DNA from: Protea cynaroides | Taxonomy: Eukaryota > Streptophyta > Magnoliopsida > Proteales > Proteaceae | Direction of reading: 5' to 3' | DNA: 64,000 nt | Assembly (NCBI GenBank): GCA_028583415.1 | Contig: CM053276.1 | Location: 64,069,071 to 64,133,070, forward strand | Shown: positions 31,162-42,719 of the stretch, piece by piece | Layout of the letters: every line of letters begins with the position of its first letter | Numbering within the stretch: position 1 is the first letter of the stretch | Notes under the pieces: model-generated | Told to the model about the DNA's origin: nothing | The model's database searches: none | What the model saw: the letters and a program-made list of their open reading frames with translations, nothing else | Program-made: the position numbers and the translations under genes

Positions 31162-32088
31162 TTTGCTGCAAAAACACACAAGAATGGAAATTGTGTGAGA
31201 AACTAAGTTAAAGCAAAAGTAAGACAATGTCAAGTATTCATAATGGAATGATACACAATTTAAATTGATTACAATCTGAGTAAAAGAAGCTTCGTTGGAA
31301 ATTTCAATTAAAATGCATTGATAGCCGACATATAAAATATGGAATGCGTATCGAAATGCAAAAAAGAGAGTCTAAATGGCTAGAAATTTTCTAAACATGT
31401 CATGGAAGGACTGTTTTGATATTTAAAGCATTGAAAATCGACACGTGGTTGATTAGAAACAATTTGAAAAATTTTAGGAAAAATCGATATGGAAAAAACT
31501 TGAAATTAACAAATATGTGAAGAAAACCAAATTTGATCGGTTAGAAACATCCTAGCAACCTCTAAATATGATTTACAATGAGTTATAGCAATCTACATGG
31601 AGTAAAAATTTTGATATGTCAATGGTATAATCACCTTGGATGAAGTTTGAGTCTTGAATTGAGATGCAAATGAGTAGTTTTGACCAAGTAAATGATTGGA
31701 AATGGTCTTTAGCCCTTCTCTCCTTCTCCACCTTGCTTGAAATGAGAATGAGAGGAAAAATGACCACTTGCAGCCCTTTTAAAACTCATTTTTGAGTCAG
31801 CCAATCGACTAAAGTGAGTTGATCAACCACCAGATCTGATCGAGCACCTCGCGACCGCCTGCTAACAGAAGACCATGTTTGAGTTATTTTTGGAAATTTT
31901 CATCATGAAACCTATTGTTACGTGCTCTAGCATGATTATGGAGTGATTTTGGGATATAATTAATCATTAGAGCATAGTTTCCGATATGCTAAATTGTACT
32001 AATGTTAAATATTGATCGCTCTACACGAGTAGATAGCATTCTTCTCAATAGCCCCTAGCACCCATGGCAATTTTAGAAATTCAAATGA
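31162..32088. promoter_or_regulatory. Divergent aORF/gag region with LTR-shared motif (element 3)
   Basis: The antisense ORF and gag again point apart, with about 0.9 kb between them. At 31800-31868 the words ATCGACTAAAGTGAGTTGAT, GATCGAGCACC and GCGACCGCC recur. The 19-base word TCGACTAAAGTGAGTTGAT at 31805-31823 is identical to 27617-27635 in the LTR of the same element. The rest is AT-rich without genes. Confidence 0.45.
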
Positions 32089-32680
32089 CAATCAGCAGAG
32101 CTGAGTCATCCCCCAAGATAGTGTCCAGGACTCCAATGATGTCACACTTCCTCCGCAACCTACTAGAGTTGCTCCTCATCTGACCCAAGAGATGGAGTCT
32201 ATGTTGAAAACTTTGTACAAATTCCTTAAGCTAAAACCTAGCAAGTTCGACAAAATGCATTCTGACTGGTTCAACCCTCCTATTGAATTCAGTCCATGGA
32301 AAAGACCCTTGGCACTCTTCCCTGTACTAATACCCAGAAGGTTAAGTGTGCTGCCTACTAGTTGGAAGGAACACCTTATCTATGGTGGATGGACGCTGAG
32401 CCCAGATTGCTTGAACAGCACGGAAAGGTTACTTGTGAGGTATTTTGAGATGCCTTCCTAACCAACTATATCCCAAAGTATTGCGCCCCTAAGGTTGAAC
32501 GTCCAGAGGTCATTAAGGTGAAGTCATCTGAGGATTCCATAGGAATGTCAAGGTTGAGGGAATGCCAATTCCCCTTGGTGATCAAGGACATTCCGTTGAA
32601 TCGTTATAAGTGCCCCCACTGCCTTTAGGTGGGGCAATACAGTGAAGATTGTAGCTCAACCTACTATGAGAATTTCTACA
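32089..32680 (+). pseudogene. gag remnant of element 3
   Basis: Pieces of chromovirus gag are visible: FLKLKPSKFD near 32221, then, after a frameshift, CAAY and PYLWWMDAEPR, and DAFLTNYIPKYC near 32450. The zinc knuckle near 32610-32655 reads CPHC, a stop, then VGQYSEDC, so the His is Gln. The capsid part between these is shorter than in elements 1 and 2, implying an internal deletion. It is inactive. Confidence 0.7.
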
Positions 32681-32699
32681 AAGCAGTGATTGCAAAAGC

Positions 32700-33160
32700 A
32701 AAAGGAGCCCCTAGTGTAGTGACGGGCACTCTTAGGTTATCGAATCACCCGGCTCAAATTCTATTTGATTCTAGAGCCCTCATTCATTCGTGTCACCTAA
32801 GTTTGCCAAGAAGTTATCCATGACTGCAAAGCAGCTAGTATCTGAGTTAATTGTGCGAACTCCTTTAGGACTGGAAATAGTACTGACAGAGTATTATGGA
32901 CCATATCAAGTTCAGCTAGAGGATCAGAATCTAAATGCTAATTTGATCCAACTCAACATGTCAGATTTTGATGCCATCCTAGGCATGGACTGGCTCTCCA
33001 CCCATTGAGCCAGCATGCTTTGTGCTGAAAGAAAGATTCTTTTCCAACCTACTGATGGTAGACCATTCTAATTCATTGGAGATAAACCTAAAAGGGTAAG
33101 AAGTTATTCATATCTGCATTACAAGCCTGCAAACTGTTGCAATAAGGCTGCGTTGGTTAC
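32700..33160 (+). pseudogene. Aspartic protease region of element 3
   Basis: ILFDSRALIHS near 32759-32791 is the active site with DSG changed to DSR. A frameshift follows, then LIVRTPLGLEIV, DFDAILGMDWLSTH and a TGA at 33006. The order relative to gag and RT is canonical. Confidence 0.75.
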
Positions 33161-33169
33161 TTAGCATTT

Positions 33170-33958
33170 GTGACTGCCACTACCATAGAGCTACCAACCC
33201 TCGACCAGATAGATGTAGTGAACGAGTTCCCAGATGTAGTCCTTAAAGATTTACCTGGTTTACCTCTTGATCATAAAACTGAGTTTGTAATCGATCTAGT
33301 CCCTAGAGCTGCTCTTGTATCTAAAGTCCCTTATAGAATGACACCCTCTGAGTTAAAGGAATAAAAGGTACAACTCTAAGAACTCTTAGACAAGGGATTT
33401 ATTAGACCTAGTATAACCCCTTGGGGTGCTCTAGTCTTGTTTGTCAAGACGAAAGACAGAAGCGTCCAATTATGCATCGATTATCATGAGCTGAACAAGC
33501 TTACTATCAAGAATTGATATCCTTTGCCCAAGATCAACGATCTGTTTGATCAGCTCTAAGGTGCTCAAGTATTCTCAAAGATAGATCTCCAATCTGGATA
33601 CCATTAACTGAAGGTCAGAGAATGTAACATTCCAAAGATTACCTTTAGGACTCGATACAGACACTATGAGTTATTGGTCATGTCTTTCAGATTAACTAAT
33701 GCCCCAGCATCATTCATGGAACTCATGAACAGATTGTTCCACGACTTCTTAGATCACTATGTCATTGTGTTCATCAGTGACATCCTTATCTATTCGAAGA
33801 GTGTGGAAGAACATGTTGTACACCTTTCTCAAGCCCTGCAAAGACTTAGACAAGAGAAGCTATTTGCCAAATTTAAGAAGTGTGAATTCTGGTTGAGAGA
33901 AGTTACCTTTTTGGGTCATGTCGTATCTGTCGAAGGAATATCAGTGGATACTATCAAA
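33170..33958 (+). pseudogene. Reverse transcriptase of element 3
   Basis: Recognisable parts are DLPGLPLDHKTEFVIDLVP, VPYRMTPSELKE, LCIDYHELNKLTIKN, FRLTNAPASFMELMNRLFH and FLGHVVSVEG. The catalytic box is FISDILIYS, so the first Asp of the DD pair is Ser and the enzyme would be inactive. Stops occur at about 33362, 33378, 33516 and 33558. The segment ends at SVD, where coding DNA is missing before RNase H. Confidence 0.85.
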
Positions 33959-34475
33959 GATTTATTGCTGACTTCTCTAGAATAGCCATTCCTCTAATAC
34001 AACTCATAAAGAACGAAACAAAGTGGTCAGAGAAATGTGAAGCAGCATTCCAGTTATTGAAAGAGAAACTAATTTCTGCTCTAGTGTTGACCATCCCATC
34101 TGGATCAAAAGGTCTTGTAGTGTATTCTGATGCATCCAAACTAGGACTTGGTTGCATCCTCATGCAAGAAGGTAAGGTAATCACCTATGCCTCCAAACAA
34201 CTGAAAGAGCATGAAAAGAACTATCCAACTCATGATCTTGAGTTAGCCACTGAAATGTTTACGCTTGAGACATGGAGACACTACTTGTATAGAGAAAAGT
34301 TTCAGATAATGTTTTACCACAAGAGTCTCACCTATTTATTCAATTAGAATGAGTTTAGTATGAGACAAAGAAGATGGTTAGAGCTCCTGAAGGATTATGA
34401 TTGTGATATTCAATATCACCTAGGAAAAGCTAATGTAGTAGCCGATGCCCTTAGTAGAAAATCCATAAGCAAAGG
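33959..34475 (+). pseudogene. RNase H of element 3
   Basis: The text resumes as YQRFIADFSRIAIPLIQL, so the usual RT-RNase H connector (the SFLGLAGYY part) is deleted. RNase H residues follow: VVYSDASKLGLGCILMQ, YASKQLKEHEKNYPTHDLEL and a changed FYHKSLTYLF where SDHKSL is expected, so the last catalytic Asp is Tyr. It ends KANVVADALSRKS near 34460. It is defective. Confidence 0.85.
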
Positions 34476-34599
34476 AGAAGCTAAGGCTAGCGACTACGTA
34501 CTGTCTGAATCTCAAGTTATACCTCCACCCATAGCTAAAGACTCCATTGCTAGTGCTTTACTAGAGGAGCTAATTGAAGCCACTACTGCCACTCTAAGT

Positions 34600-35179
34600 G
34601 CCCTTTAAATACAACCGACGTTGTTGCAAGAGATAGAAGAAGCAACAATATTGGACTATCACCTTAGTGTACTAAAGAGTGAACTCGAGAATGGAAAGCA
34701 AGATGCTGACTTCATTCTGAATAATGGAGTTATTTACTATCGTGAAGAGTATGTATGCCAGAATCTACATAAGACTTGAAGAAAAAGATTTTGATTGAAG
34801 CCTATTCATCCCCATACTCTATGCATCCTGGAAGTACAAAGATGTACCACAACTTGAAGAAGGAATTTTGGTGGAGAGGTTTGAAAGCTGATGTAGCTCG
34901 ACTTGTATACAAGTGTTTAACGTGTTAGCAAGTCAAGGCTGAATGCCAAAGACCATCTAGTAAACTTCAACCATTATCGGTACCAAAATGGAAGTGGGAC
35001 CACATTACCATGGATTTTGTCATAGGGTTACCTCTGATAGCATGCTCTGTAGACGTGATATGGGTTATTATGGATAGGTTTACTAAAACTGCAAGATTCA
35101 TTGCAGTTCGACCCTAGTAGTCCATGGATAAACTAGCTAGACTGTATATCGATCAAGTTATCCGCTTACACGGTGTCCC
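34600..35179 (+). pseudogene. Integrase of element 3, truncated
   Basis: The HHCC finger (HPGSTKMYHNLKKEFWW, then a Cys pair near 34915-34927) is followed by WDHITMDFVIGLPL (first catalytic Asp) and VIWVIMDRFTKTARFIAVRP. Two adjacent stops lie at about 35116, then MDKLARLYIDQVIRLHGVP. Similarity ends at about 35179, before the second Asp and the Glu. The domain cannot function. Confidence 0.85.
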
Positions 35180-36684
35180 AGCCTTCCCGATCCTAACCCA
35201 GTTTGAGCCACATGTATGTTATTTTTGGTCAATCCTTCAACCGACATGGTAAAGTCCACTCGATCATAATATCTACACTCGAGACGTCGAAGTTCTGCCC
35301 ATTTTGTCTTTGACTTGTAAACATGTTTAGATCTACATTTGAGCATTCTTGCCTCTCATTTGTCGGGAGCGTGAGGGTTGTTTACATACGTATACACATT
35401 AATGTAGGCGGTCTGTATACGCCCTCTATCGTACAAAGCTCATTGTGTTGAATTATTCATTGTTGATATGTTGATCTCAAAAACAATAAAAAAATCCCCG
35501 TCATGACACAGATACTTTGATCAAGTCAAAGTTTACTGGTTCATTCATTCATGAACTGCTTTTGCTAACCGCCCTTAATGGAAGTTACAAGTGAGCATAT
35601 CTGCTTCAATCTCTTTGAATTTGATAAACCATGCTATCGGACCTTGGTGCTATAATGTCCATACAGGACACGTAGGGCCCCAAAACCAATCACAGGGTTA
35701 TTCAAATATAACTAGATTGACTTGGATAAAGTTTAATTGATGACTTTCATGGGGGAGCAAACTTTGCTTGATCGAGTAGTCCCAATTGGGGATTTTGATT
35801 CAATTATGAACAAATGTAATAAGATTCTTTGACGATGGATGTTCATTTTGAGACTTCATGTTTCTCGCCATTTTTTCCATTTGATATGTTGATATCTAAC
35901 TGGGTCTATACAAGAATACATGAAATATACGATTTATTGGGTAGTAAGGGTTGCATACACCTGTGTCATGATGGTTTGAGCGAACTGTATGCATCCCCCA
36001 CATATGTCATAACTCAATGTGTTGAATCCGGTTAAGATATCAATTTCAGAAAACCGTTAGAACCTAGCATCACAACACGTCTATCTTGATTAATGAACTT
36101 TACTTATTTGTTCATCCTTGAATCGCCCTTGGGGCTATCACATATAAATTATCAAATGGACTGATCTATTTTATTTTTTTTGAATTGGATGATCTATGTG
36201 GTTCGATTTTGGCATCTCGTGTGATCCATTTTTTAAGCCACGTTTCTCCAAAGCCAGTCACAAGGTTACCTAAATTCAATCAAATTGACTGAGATAAACT
36301 TGTTTGATTTTTCTTATGAGGGAACTAACTTTGTTTGGTTAAGTCAGCTTGTTTGTGCATGTAAACATCTTCCATATCTAGGTTTGGTCAATTTGGAATA
36401 TATTCTTATCTTTGTTGCTCTTCAGTATGATCTGGATGATGGTCAACGAAAAGCATAGGGTAAGAGACCATACCAACAAGAAATTGTCCCGAGCCCCCAT
36501 CATAAAATCCATTCGACATCCTATTAGAATTTTTAAAGTGGCTAGAAAATCATGAATGAGAGATCATAAGAAAGAGCTAGATATCATAAAGGATAGGATT
36601 GTCCATACCTAAAATAGTACCTAAATGAGTAGACAAAGCATCTACTCTTATTACATCCACTCATAAGTAGGTCTCGCCATCATC
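35180..36684. other. Unrecognised AT-rich DNA
   Basis: No retroelement domain or gene is recognisable. Weakly similar words recur (for example GTTGATATGTTGATCTC near 35461 and TTGATATGTTGATATC near 35881), suggesting an old duplication. It was continuous with 39036 onward before the solo LTR inserted. Confidence 0.5.
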
Positions 36685-36819
36685 TGTAAGACCCGTATCA
36701 TACTAACCCGGTCTTACCACCTTGTATCAGGTCTTCCTATCATGGTCGGACAAAGCGGACCAAGTGCGTGAAGAAACCACAAGGCTAGGTATGTAATTCG
36801 AACCATAAATAATCTAATT

Positions 36820-36955
36820 GAGACGTGTGGTTGCATACCTAAATAGGTGTGGTCGACCACACCTCAAAATAATGAGACCACTAGAGTCTGGGATGTGTGG
36901 TCGCAGATTTGGGACGTGTGGTCGACGGATCCTATGACCCCACGTGTAACCACGT
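36820..36955. promoter_or_regulatory. GTGTGGTCG motif block 1, with an 18-bp palindrome
   Basis: The block contains GGTGTGGTCGACCACACC at 36846-36863, a perfect 18-base palindrome, plus GTGTGGTCGCAG and GTGTGGTCGACGG. It lies upstream of the TATA box in the position where other family A LTRs have TATGGTCG words. Confidence 0.55.
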
Positions 36956-37435
36956 GATGATATAATTGACTTCGAAATTAGGAAACCTTCCTAATCTGAA
37001 GGCGGTTCTTTCTTAATCAAAGTAGGACTCTATATGGAGGGTTTTCCTCTATATATAGGACATTTCTTAGCCTCTTTCATTCTTTTAGAACTCAAACTGA
37101 AAGAGAGAGAAAGAAAGGAGGAGGAAGAGAAGGAGAATTGAAGAGGAAGACTAAGAGAAGGAATTTCAGAGAGAGCTCTGATTCTTCAGCAAGTTTAAGG
37201 TATGAAAACATCCCCTACATTAGTTGAATGCCTAGAATAGATCATGGAGGAAGTATTGATTCAAAGTAGGATTTCAACCATAAGACCCATAGATGAAAAC
37301 TAAAAGGAAATCCATGAAGAGTAGGTTGGAGTAGATAATTGTGAAAAATACGAAATTAAGGCCATAGATCAATCTAGGAAGGACCCTAGTGATAGTTCAA
37401 GGAAACAAATCATGAAGGGGTTAGACTGAGAATGA

Positions 37436-37632
37436 AAGTTGACCAAACACTCATGTGGTCACAGCTATGGTCGACCACACGAGGCACATGTGTCAACCAC
37501 ACGCCCTCAGGAAGTTTCCAGGGAGGGTATGGTCGCATGTGTGTGGTCGCATGATATGCGACCACACGTATCGACCACACACCCAGTGGTCGCAGAAACT
37601 GAGACCATAGGTACAGCCACACCTGCGACCAC
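37436..37632. promoter_or_regulatory. GTGTGGTCG/CGACCACAC motif block 2
   Basis: About ten GGTCG/CGACC words lie in both orientations, most flanked by CACAC or GTGTG (for example TGGTCGCATGATATGCGACC near 37543). This block is downstream of the TATA box, and the same variant is found in block 1 about 600 bases away. A few ATGGTCG words of the other type remain. Confidence 0.55.
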
Positions 37633-38622
37633 TCAGCTTTTGGAGGTCTGATTGGTTCTAGATGGGACATTTAAACACTATAATTAATGAATATGAACTT
37701 TAACTTAGAATCCATAGATTTATTAGGTTTTCAAGTGGTCCAAAAGTTATTTACAAAGCTTGGAAGAGGAATAACCAACGATCAAAGGTGAGGGAAAATG
37801 ACCTAAATTAACTGGATAATAATAAACCGTTTATTTTATTGAGTCCAATGCCATGCTTGATTCTATGCTTGTATGCTTGTAATGTGTATCTCACATGTCA
37901 TCTAATATTCCTGCTAATACTGTCCATGCATATTTAATTCCATTTATTTATAACATGATGATGATGATGCTAGGAATAGGTATGTGAATGTATGTATGTA
38001 GTTGGTGTGTTGGATGCAAGTAGAGCATCAGGGGGAGGATGTGGCATGGTGGTCTTTGACCTCGTCACTAGACTTTAGCTCTATCTCTACTCAAGTCTTG
38101 CCCACTAACATCGTCGTATCGCCATTATCTTAGCAGAACTATTACATCGTAGGGCATCAAGGGAGGTGGTCTTGGACCGTGTGCTCTCTGACTCTACCAG
38201 GGGCCCTTAGCTCTATCTCTATGAACGTATTGAGGGATGCTGGGATGAGGCATTGGATACACTGTTTGGCATTAGGATTGATTAGTTGTGAGCCAGGTTG
38301 TAAGCCCTCTCCAATAGGGGCTTACGTATTGGTATTGGTAGGGCAGCAGGGGAAGTATTGGCGGTGTTTGATCCAGACACTTTAGCTTTATCTCTATTCC
38401 ATGGTGGCTGCATGTGGGACGACAATGGTGTTTGATCCATTGGGCGGATTCACACACTCGTGTATGGAGGTGCGGCGGCTACCAAGCCTTTCTATAGCAT
38501 ATTGCAAACTTATAAATCAGACCAAAGATATGAATTGAATGCATGCATATGTTTGTTGTATTGTTTTGTTTGCTCATTGAGCCGTGATGTGTGCTCACCC
38601 TTTTGACATCAAATATTTTTAG

Positions 38623-38768
38623 TTCATGATGCATGTCCTACTGTTGAAGAATATATGAATATGTCGACGTATGGACATGTTGCTGCGATGGACATAGAAG
38701 CTGAAGAAGATGCGCATGATTCGTCGTGCGAGTGCAACTCATGTATTTTTATTAGCTTAGTTATTTAG
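38623..38768 (+). CDS. Candidate LTR CxCxxC exon with lost stop (family A)
   Basis: The frame follows acceptor ATATTTTTAG in the shared phase and reads TVEEYMNMSTYGHVAAMD, an acidic stretch, then HDSSCECNSCIFI. The usual stop two codons later is absent, and the frame runs five more codons (SLVI) to TAG at 38766-38768. The donor at 37787/37788 implies an 835-base intron. The 61-base upstream exon is present but has a TAA in frame. Confidence 0.45.
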
Positions 38769-39449
38769 TTATGGGAATATGTAATTGATTATTTTACTTT
38801 ATTTTATGTCTTGTGGTATATTGGAGATAATTGGATACTTAATTATGCTATTACTGTCAGATACTCAGTTCATTAGCATTAAAGACTTTCGCTATCGTTT
38901 ATTTACTCTGAATTTACTTGTGGAATGTAACTGGTTTAATCGAATGGGCAAAGCCTATACGAGATCCTGGTTGAACCGTTGGTCTATGGACGGTTCATCA
39001 CACCATTCTGGTTGCTTCAGAATTGGGGTGTGACATCATTGATTTATATCCCAGTTCATGTTATCAATGAGGATTTTATTCCTCAAAATCTCACTACAAT
39101 TCAAAGACAATATATTAAGGGCCCAATGTTTCAAAGTGAAATTGATCATTTAGAATCGGAATTGAGGAATCCAAGAGGGTTGAAAGCTGAATCATAGATT
39201 CTGAGAGATTGCATGCTTATTTCCCACGTTAGCATACCTGCCAAATTTAAATGAAAAACTGAAATAGGACAGCATTTCATTTACCCTTGGTGACTGAGCC
39301 ATTTTGATTGACGGAGCTGATTTTTGACTCCCAAGTATCACCTTCATCTCCCAAGGTAACCAAAATCCTCAGACTCAAAGGAATCTCTCTCAAACCTTTA
39401 AGAGTGTCCCTCTCACCTCCCAAGAATTAGATCAAAGGGAAGACCATGA

Positions 39450-39800
39450 GGTCAATTTTATCCCAAAATTGAGGTAGCCCTAAAATGAACTTCAAATGGA
39501 CCCTAAACTAGGGCACAACCAAAATTTCAATGGATCCTAAACTGGGGCATAACCAAATAACAATGAACCAAACTAGGGCATAGATCAGAGCTTCATGATA
39601 CCACAAACCAGGGCATAAACTAGAGAGTCATTGGACCCAAACTAGGGCATAGGATCAAAATGCATCATATTTAAACTGGGGTACAAGCAAAAATGTTAAT
39701 GGATCTAAACTAGGGCATAAACCACAAGGACATTGAACTTAAGCTGGAGCATATATTAGAATACGATGGATTTAAACTAGGGTACGAAAAAAAAAATAGA
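39450..39800 (+). repeat. Degenerate tandem array of an AAACTAGGGCATAAACC word
   Basis: About nine copies of a 35-50 base unit built on GGATCCAAACTAGGGCATAAACC follow one another with many substitutions. The unit has no coding pattern. Arrays of this kind are common in long plant LTRs. Confidence 0.65.
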
Positions 39801-41002
39801 CCCAGGCTAAAATATAGACTATAATGGTAAGTGTCAAACACCTATTGATAGGTAAGCATAATGAGTTTCACTAGGGGAGGTCTGAAGGGAGATTCAGTCC
39901 TACAACCAATCACAAGATAGACATCAATGACATTGTACCCAATAGGGATCATTCAGACTACTTATTTTCTCAATTTGCTATTATCCGTGTTTGTAAGTCT
40001 TCTATGTCTGGGCCCGAGTATGATATGTTTATAGATATGTCTAGTCCAAAATGCTCTGAAAAATGAAAAAAAAAATTCATCCCATTTGGGACCTCGACTG
40101 TAATGCTTTTACTACTTCCAATCCACTCCTTCCTAGTTTGATCTCTTTTTCTTCATTTTCTGCTGTCAATTCTGACTCTGATGACAATCGGGATAAGGCA
40201 CAACCTGAACTTCTACTCTATCGGCCTTTGGAGAAATGAAAGTTCAACACGCACGTAAAAGCTATAGATGATTAAGTTAAAGACATGAAAGCATTCTCAG
40301 TGATACAAGTTGGTACATCAAGAAGTCACCTTATTTGGTCAATTTATAGAAAGAGTTTTACGAGATATTCCTCGAAAGAAAAAAACATTACAGACTCATA
40401 TAAGTAGTTCATTCGGTTTGGTAAAATGGGTCTACATACAAGGAATCATCTAGTTTACATCAATCCAAGTGATCAAGTCTTCTATAAGTGCATGACATCT
40501 ACATACATGAATCGTGTTACAGACCAACCTTAAAGTCAAAGATGAGCTTAAAAAAAAAAAAAAAGAAAGAAAGAAAGAAAAGAGCTATGCAAAAATAATG
40601 ATGTTGGTTGGCACTCTCTTTTAGAATCCTAAAGATGGGTAAGTTTAGTCGCGATGCAATAAGACATGGGGCAACTTCTTTGAAACCCTGGTGGTGGACA
40701 AGTTTAATTATGGTGTAACGAGACATGGGGCAGCTTTCTTTGGCAACCTGGTGCTAAGTCAGTTCAATTATCGATACCTTACATATAGCAGTCTCTTTCA
40801 AAGCTTGGTAGAAAATTGGTTCAGTTATCATGCAATGACATATGGACACTATCTCTTAGATCCTGATTAGAGACTTGATTGTTTTTTTTGTTTCATGTTG
40901 TGTGTTGAGCTAGATTTTCGATATTGGTCACTATATTCCACCCATACAAGGGGTGGTCTCACCACTTTGTTGTCACCAGAGGTTGATTTCTTATCAACTA
41001 AA

Positions 41003-41005
<3 letters not shown>

Positions 41006-41054
<49 letters not shown>
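41006..41054 (+). repeat. CT dinucleotide microsatellite
   Basis: A (CT)n run of about 48 bases is followed by CCTCTCTCTC. It produces spurious Ser-Leu and Arg-Glu frames. Confidence 0.95.
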
Positions 41055-41057
<3 letters not shown>

Positions 41058-42285
41058 CTCTCATTCATCAATCTGATAGTCTTCCAAAGAGTCTTCATTA
41101 CATGGCCTTCCTTCAAACATTGCTAAACTTTCTGATGTTGTCTCTTGCGGACACATCATCTTTTGATGCATAAATATTATCAACCAAATCTTATTCGAAT
41201 ACTAATTCTTCGTTCATCATTTCGACGGTGTCCAAGAATTCCATAGTCCTTTGTTGCTAGCCAATAAAATGGCACGCTTAGTGGAGATCAAGCCATTCTA
41301 CATAAACAACCAAACACTCTCCCAATGGCAGACCCAGTCAACAGTTTCTTATCCATCCTTTTAGACCTTCGTCATCATACTCATTTACAAACTTAAAGGT
41401 TTTGGGTCCACATGTGGTTATAATCGATTTGGCATTTGAGCATAGCTTGTTGAGACTTGTTTTCTATTTGAATGTCACCAATAAGAGAAAGCATTGTTTG
41501 GCGTTTTTCCAAAGATTAGTATGGGGTTGCATCTCCTTAGGGTTACTTTTAGTGATGACTCAAAAAGTCGCCTGCCTATCAATGTGTGCAGACGTAAAAT
41601 TAAACGCTGGGGCAAAAAAATATCCACTTATCTAAACATCATGAATTTAGTTGTGCCTCCTTGTTTGAAACTTTAGCTAGATTTAGTTGGATATAAAAGA
41701 AAAAAAAGAAGTGAGAAAATTGAGTCACTATCATCATTTTCCCTCATTGAAAAGACCTCACTACCCTTTTGATCAAAGAGAGACCCATATAAATTTGGCA
41801 GGAATGCGGAACATATCAAGATTTCCCTCTAAAGGGAAGAAACATGTTTCTCTTGGTCTAGATTAAGTCAAGTCTGGGAAATTCAATCAAATCACAATCT
41901 CACTTGTTACACACATATCACATGTTCACTCGCCATTCACATCATAGTTTCATAATTGCATACACCACATATTCACTGAGTCACACACATTACATATTCA
42001 TCTGGTTACACACATCATAGTTTCACAATCGCATACAATTGTTACACACATTTACATACACATCATAGTTTTACAGTTGCACATACATATTCATCTTGTT
42101 ACACACACCACAGTTTCACAATTGCACACACTATAGTTTCACTTTGTTGCTCACCTCACATATTTACTATTATACACATCATAGTTTTACAGTTTTACAT
42201 ACATATTCATCTTGTTACACACATCGCAATTTCACAGTTGCACACATCATAGTCTTTGTCACACACATTACATGTTCACAACAAT

Positions 42286-42420
42286 GGTAGGTATTTAGGT
42301 CACCCCTAGATCCTATTGACAACACATAATGGTAAGTATTTAGGTCACCTCTAGATCCTATTGAAAGCACATAATGGTAAGTATTTAGGTCACCCCTAGA
42401 TCCTATTGATAACACATAAT
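42286..42420 (+). repeat. Three 45-bp tandem repeats
   Basis: Units start at 42286, 42331 and 42376 with GGTARGTATTTAGGTCACC and are nearly identical. Degenerate 46-48 base relatives follow to about 42540. Because 45 is a multiple of three, the minus strand shows a repeated 15-residue frame, which I take as a by-product. Confidence 0.9.
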
Positions 42421-42719
42421 GATAGGAGTTTAGGTTGGAATGTCACCAAACCCTGTTTGACAAAAATGAAAGGAGTTTAGGTTAAAATGTCCCTAGATCC
42501 TGTTTCACAAAAATGTAAGGAGTTTGGATTGATATATCCCTAGATCCAACCACCATAGCAAAAGCCCGAACTACGTGAAACCTGATTCTGGAGGGACAAA
42601 GGTCCCAAAGGATACGTAGGCAATTTGGGACACATCCCAAATTCAGTCTGGTACCATGACCCCAATGGGTCCGGTTCATTCTGGTGGTCACAATCAATCT
42701 ATAGTACATGTAATACAAT

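Larger units (their letters stand above)
26613..35179 (+). mobile_element. Element 3: gypsy chromovirus-like, 3'-truncated (family C)
   Basis: A long 5' LTR is followed by a degenerate primer-binding site, antisense ORF, gag, PR, RT, RNase H and the first part of integrase. The coding match ends abruptly near 35179 after IDQVIRLHGVP. No chromodomain, polypurine tract or 3' LTR follows, so the element was cut. It has the same layout as elements 1 and 2 but its LTR is diverged. The LTR start at 26613 is inferred from TGTGAAACACC. Confidence 0.8.
36685..39035 (+). mobile_element. Solo LTR, family A (variant motif)
   Basis: It begins TGTAAGACCCGT and ends GGGGTGTGACA, flanked by TCATC (36680-36684) and TCATT (39036-39040), a 5-bp duplication with one change. 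It aligns with the 20501 copy along its length: TATATATA at 37050, purine-rich DNA after it, an ATG microsatellite near 37957, donor AAG|GTGAGG at 37787/37788, acceptor ATTTTTAG at 38622 and the CxCxxC exon. Its GGTC motif clusters differ from the 20501 copy in a consistent way (GTGTGGTCG instead of TATGGTCG). Confidence 0.9.
39036..42285. other. Unrecognised repeat-rich DNA, possibly part of a Tat/Ogre-like element
   Basis: No domain is recognisable. Positions 39450-39800 carry about nine degenerate copies of an AAACTAGGGCATAAACC word. Positions 40545-40585 are A-rich with GAAA repeats, 41006-41054 is a CT microsatellite, and 41900-42270 holds degenerate CACACATCATAGTTTCACA words. A frame at 38979-39197 overlapping the solo LTR end has no family match. 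The link to the Tat-like LTR at 43418 is inferred from a shared GGATACGTAGGCAATTTGGG word at about 42612. Confidence 0.4.

Noticed and set aside
35180..36684. Continuation of the element 3 integrase
   Set aside because: I looked for the SDRD, QTDGQ and GPY signatures in all frames and found none.
40867..41173. Ser-Leu and Arg-Glu repeat frames
   Set aside because: They are readings of a CT microsatellite on both strands.
42215..42415. Minus-strand frame with a 15-residue repeat
   Set aside because: The DNA repeat is exactly 45 bases, so any open frame repeats; there is no sign of selection on the protein.
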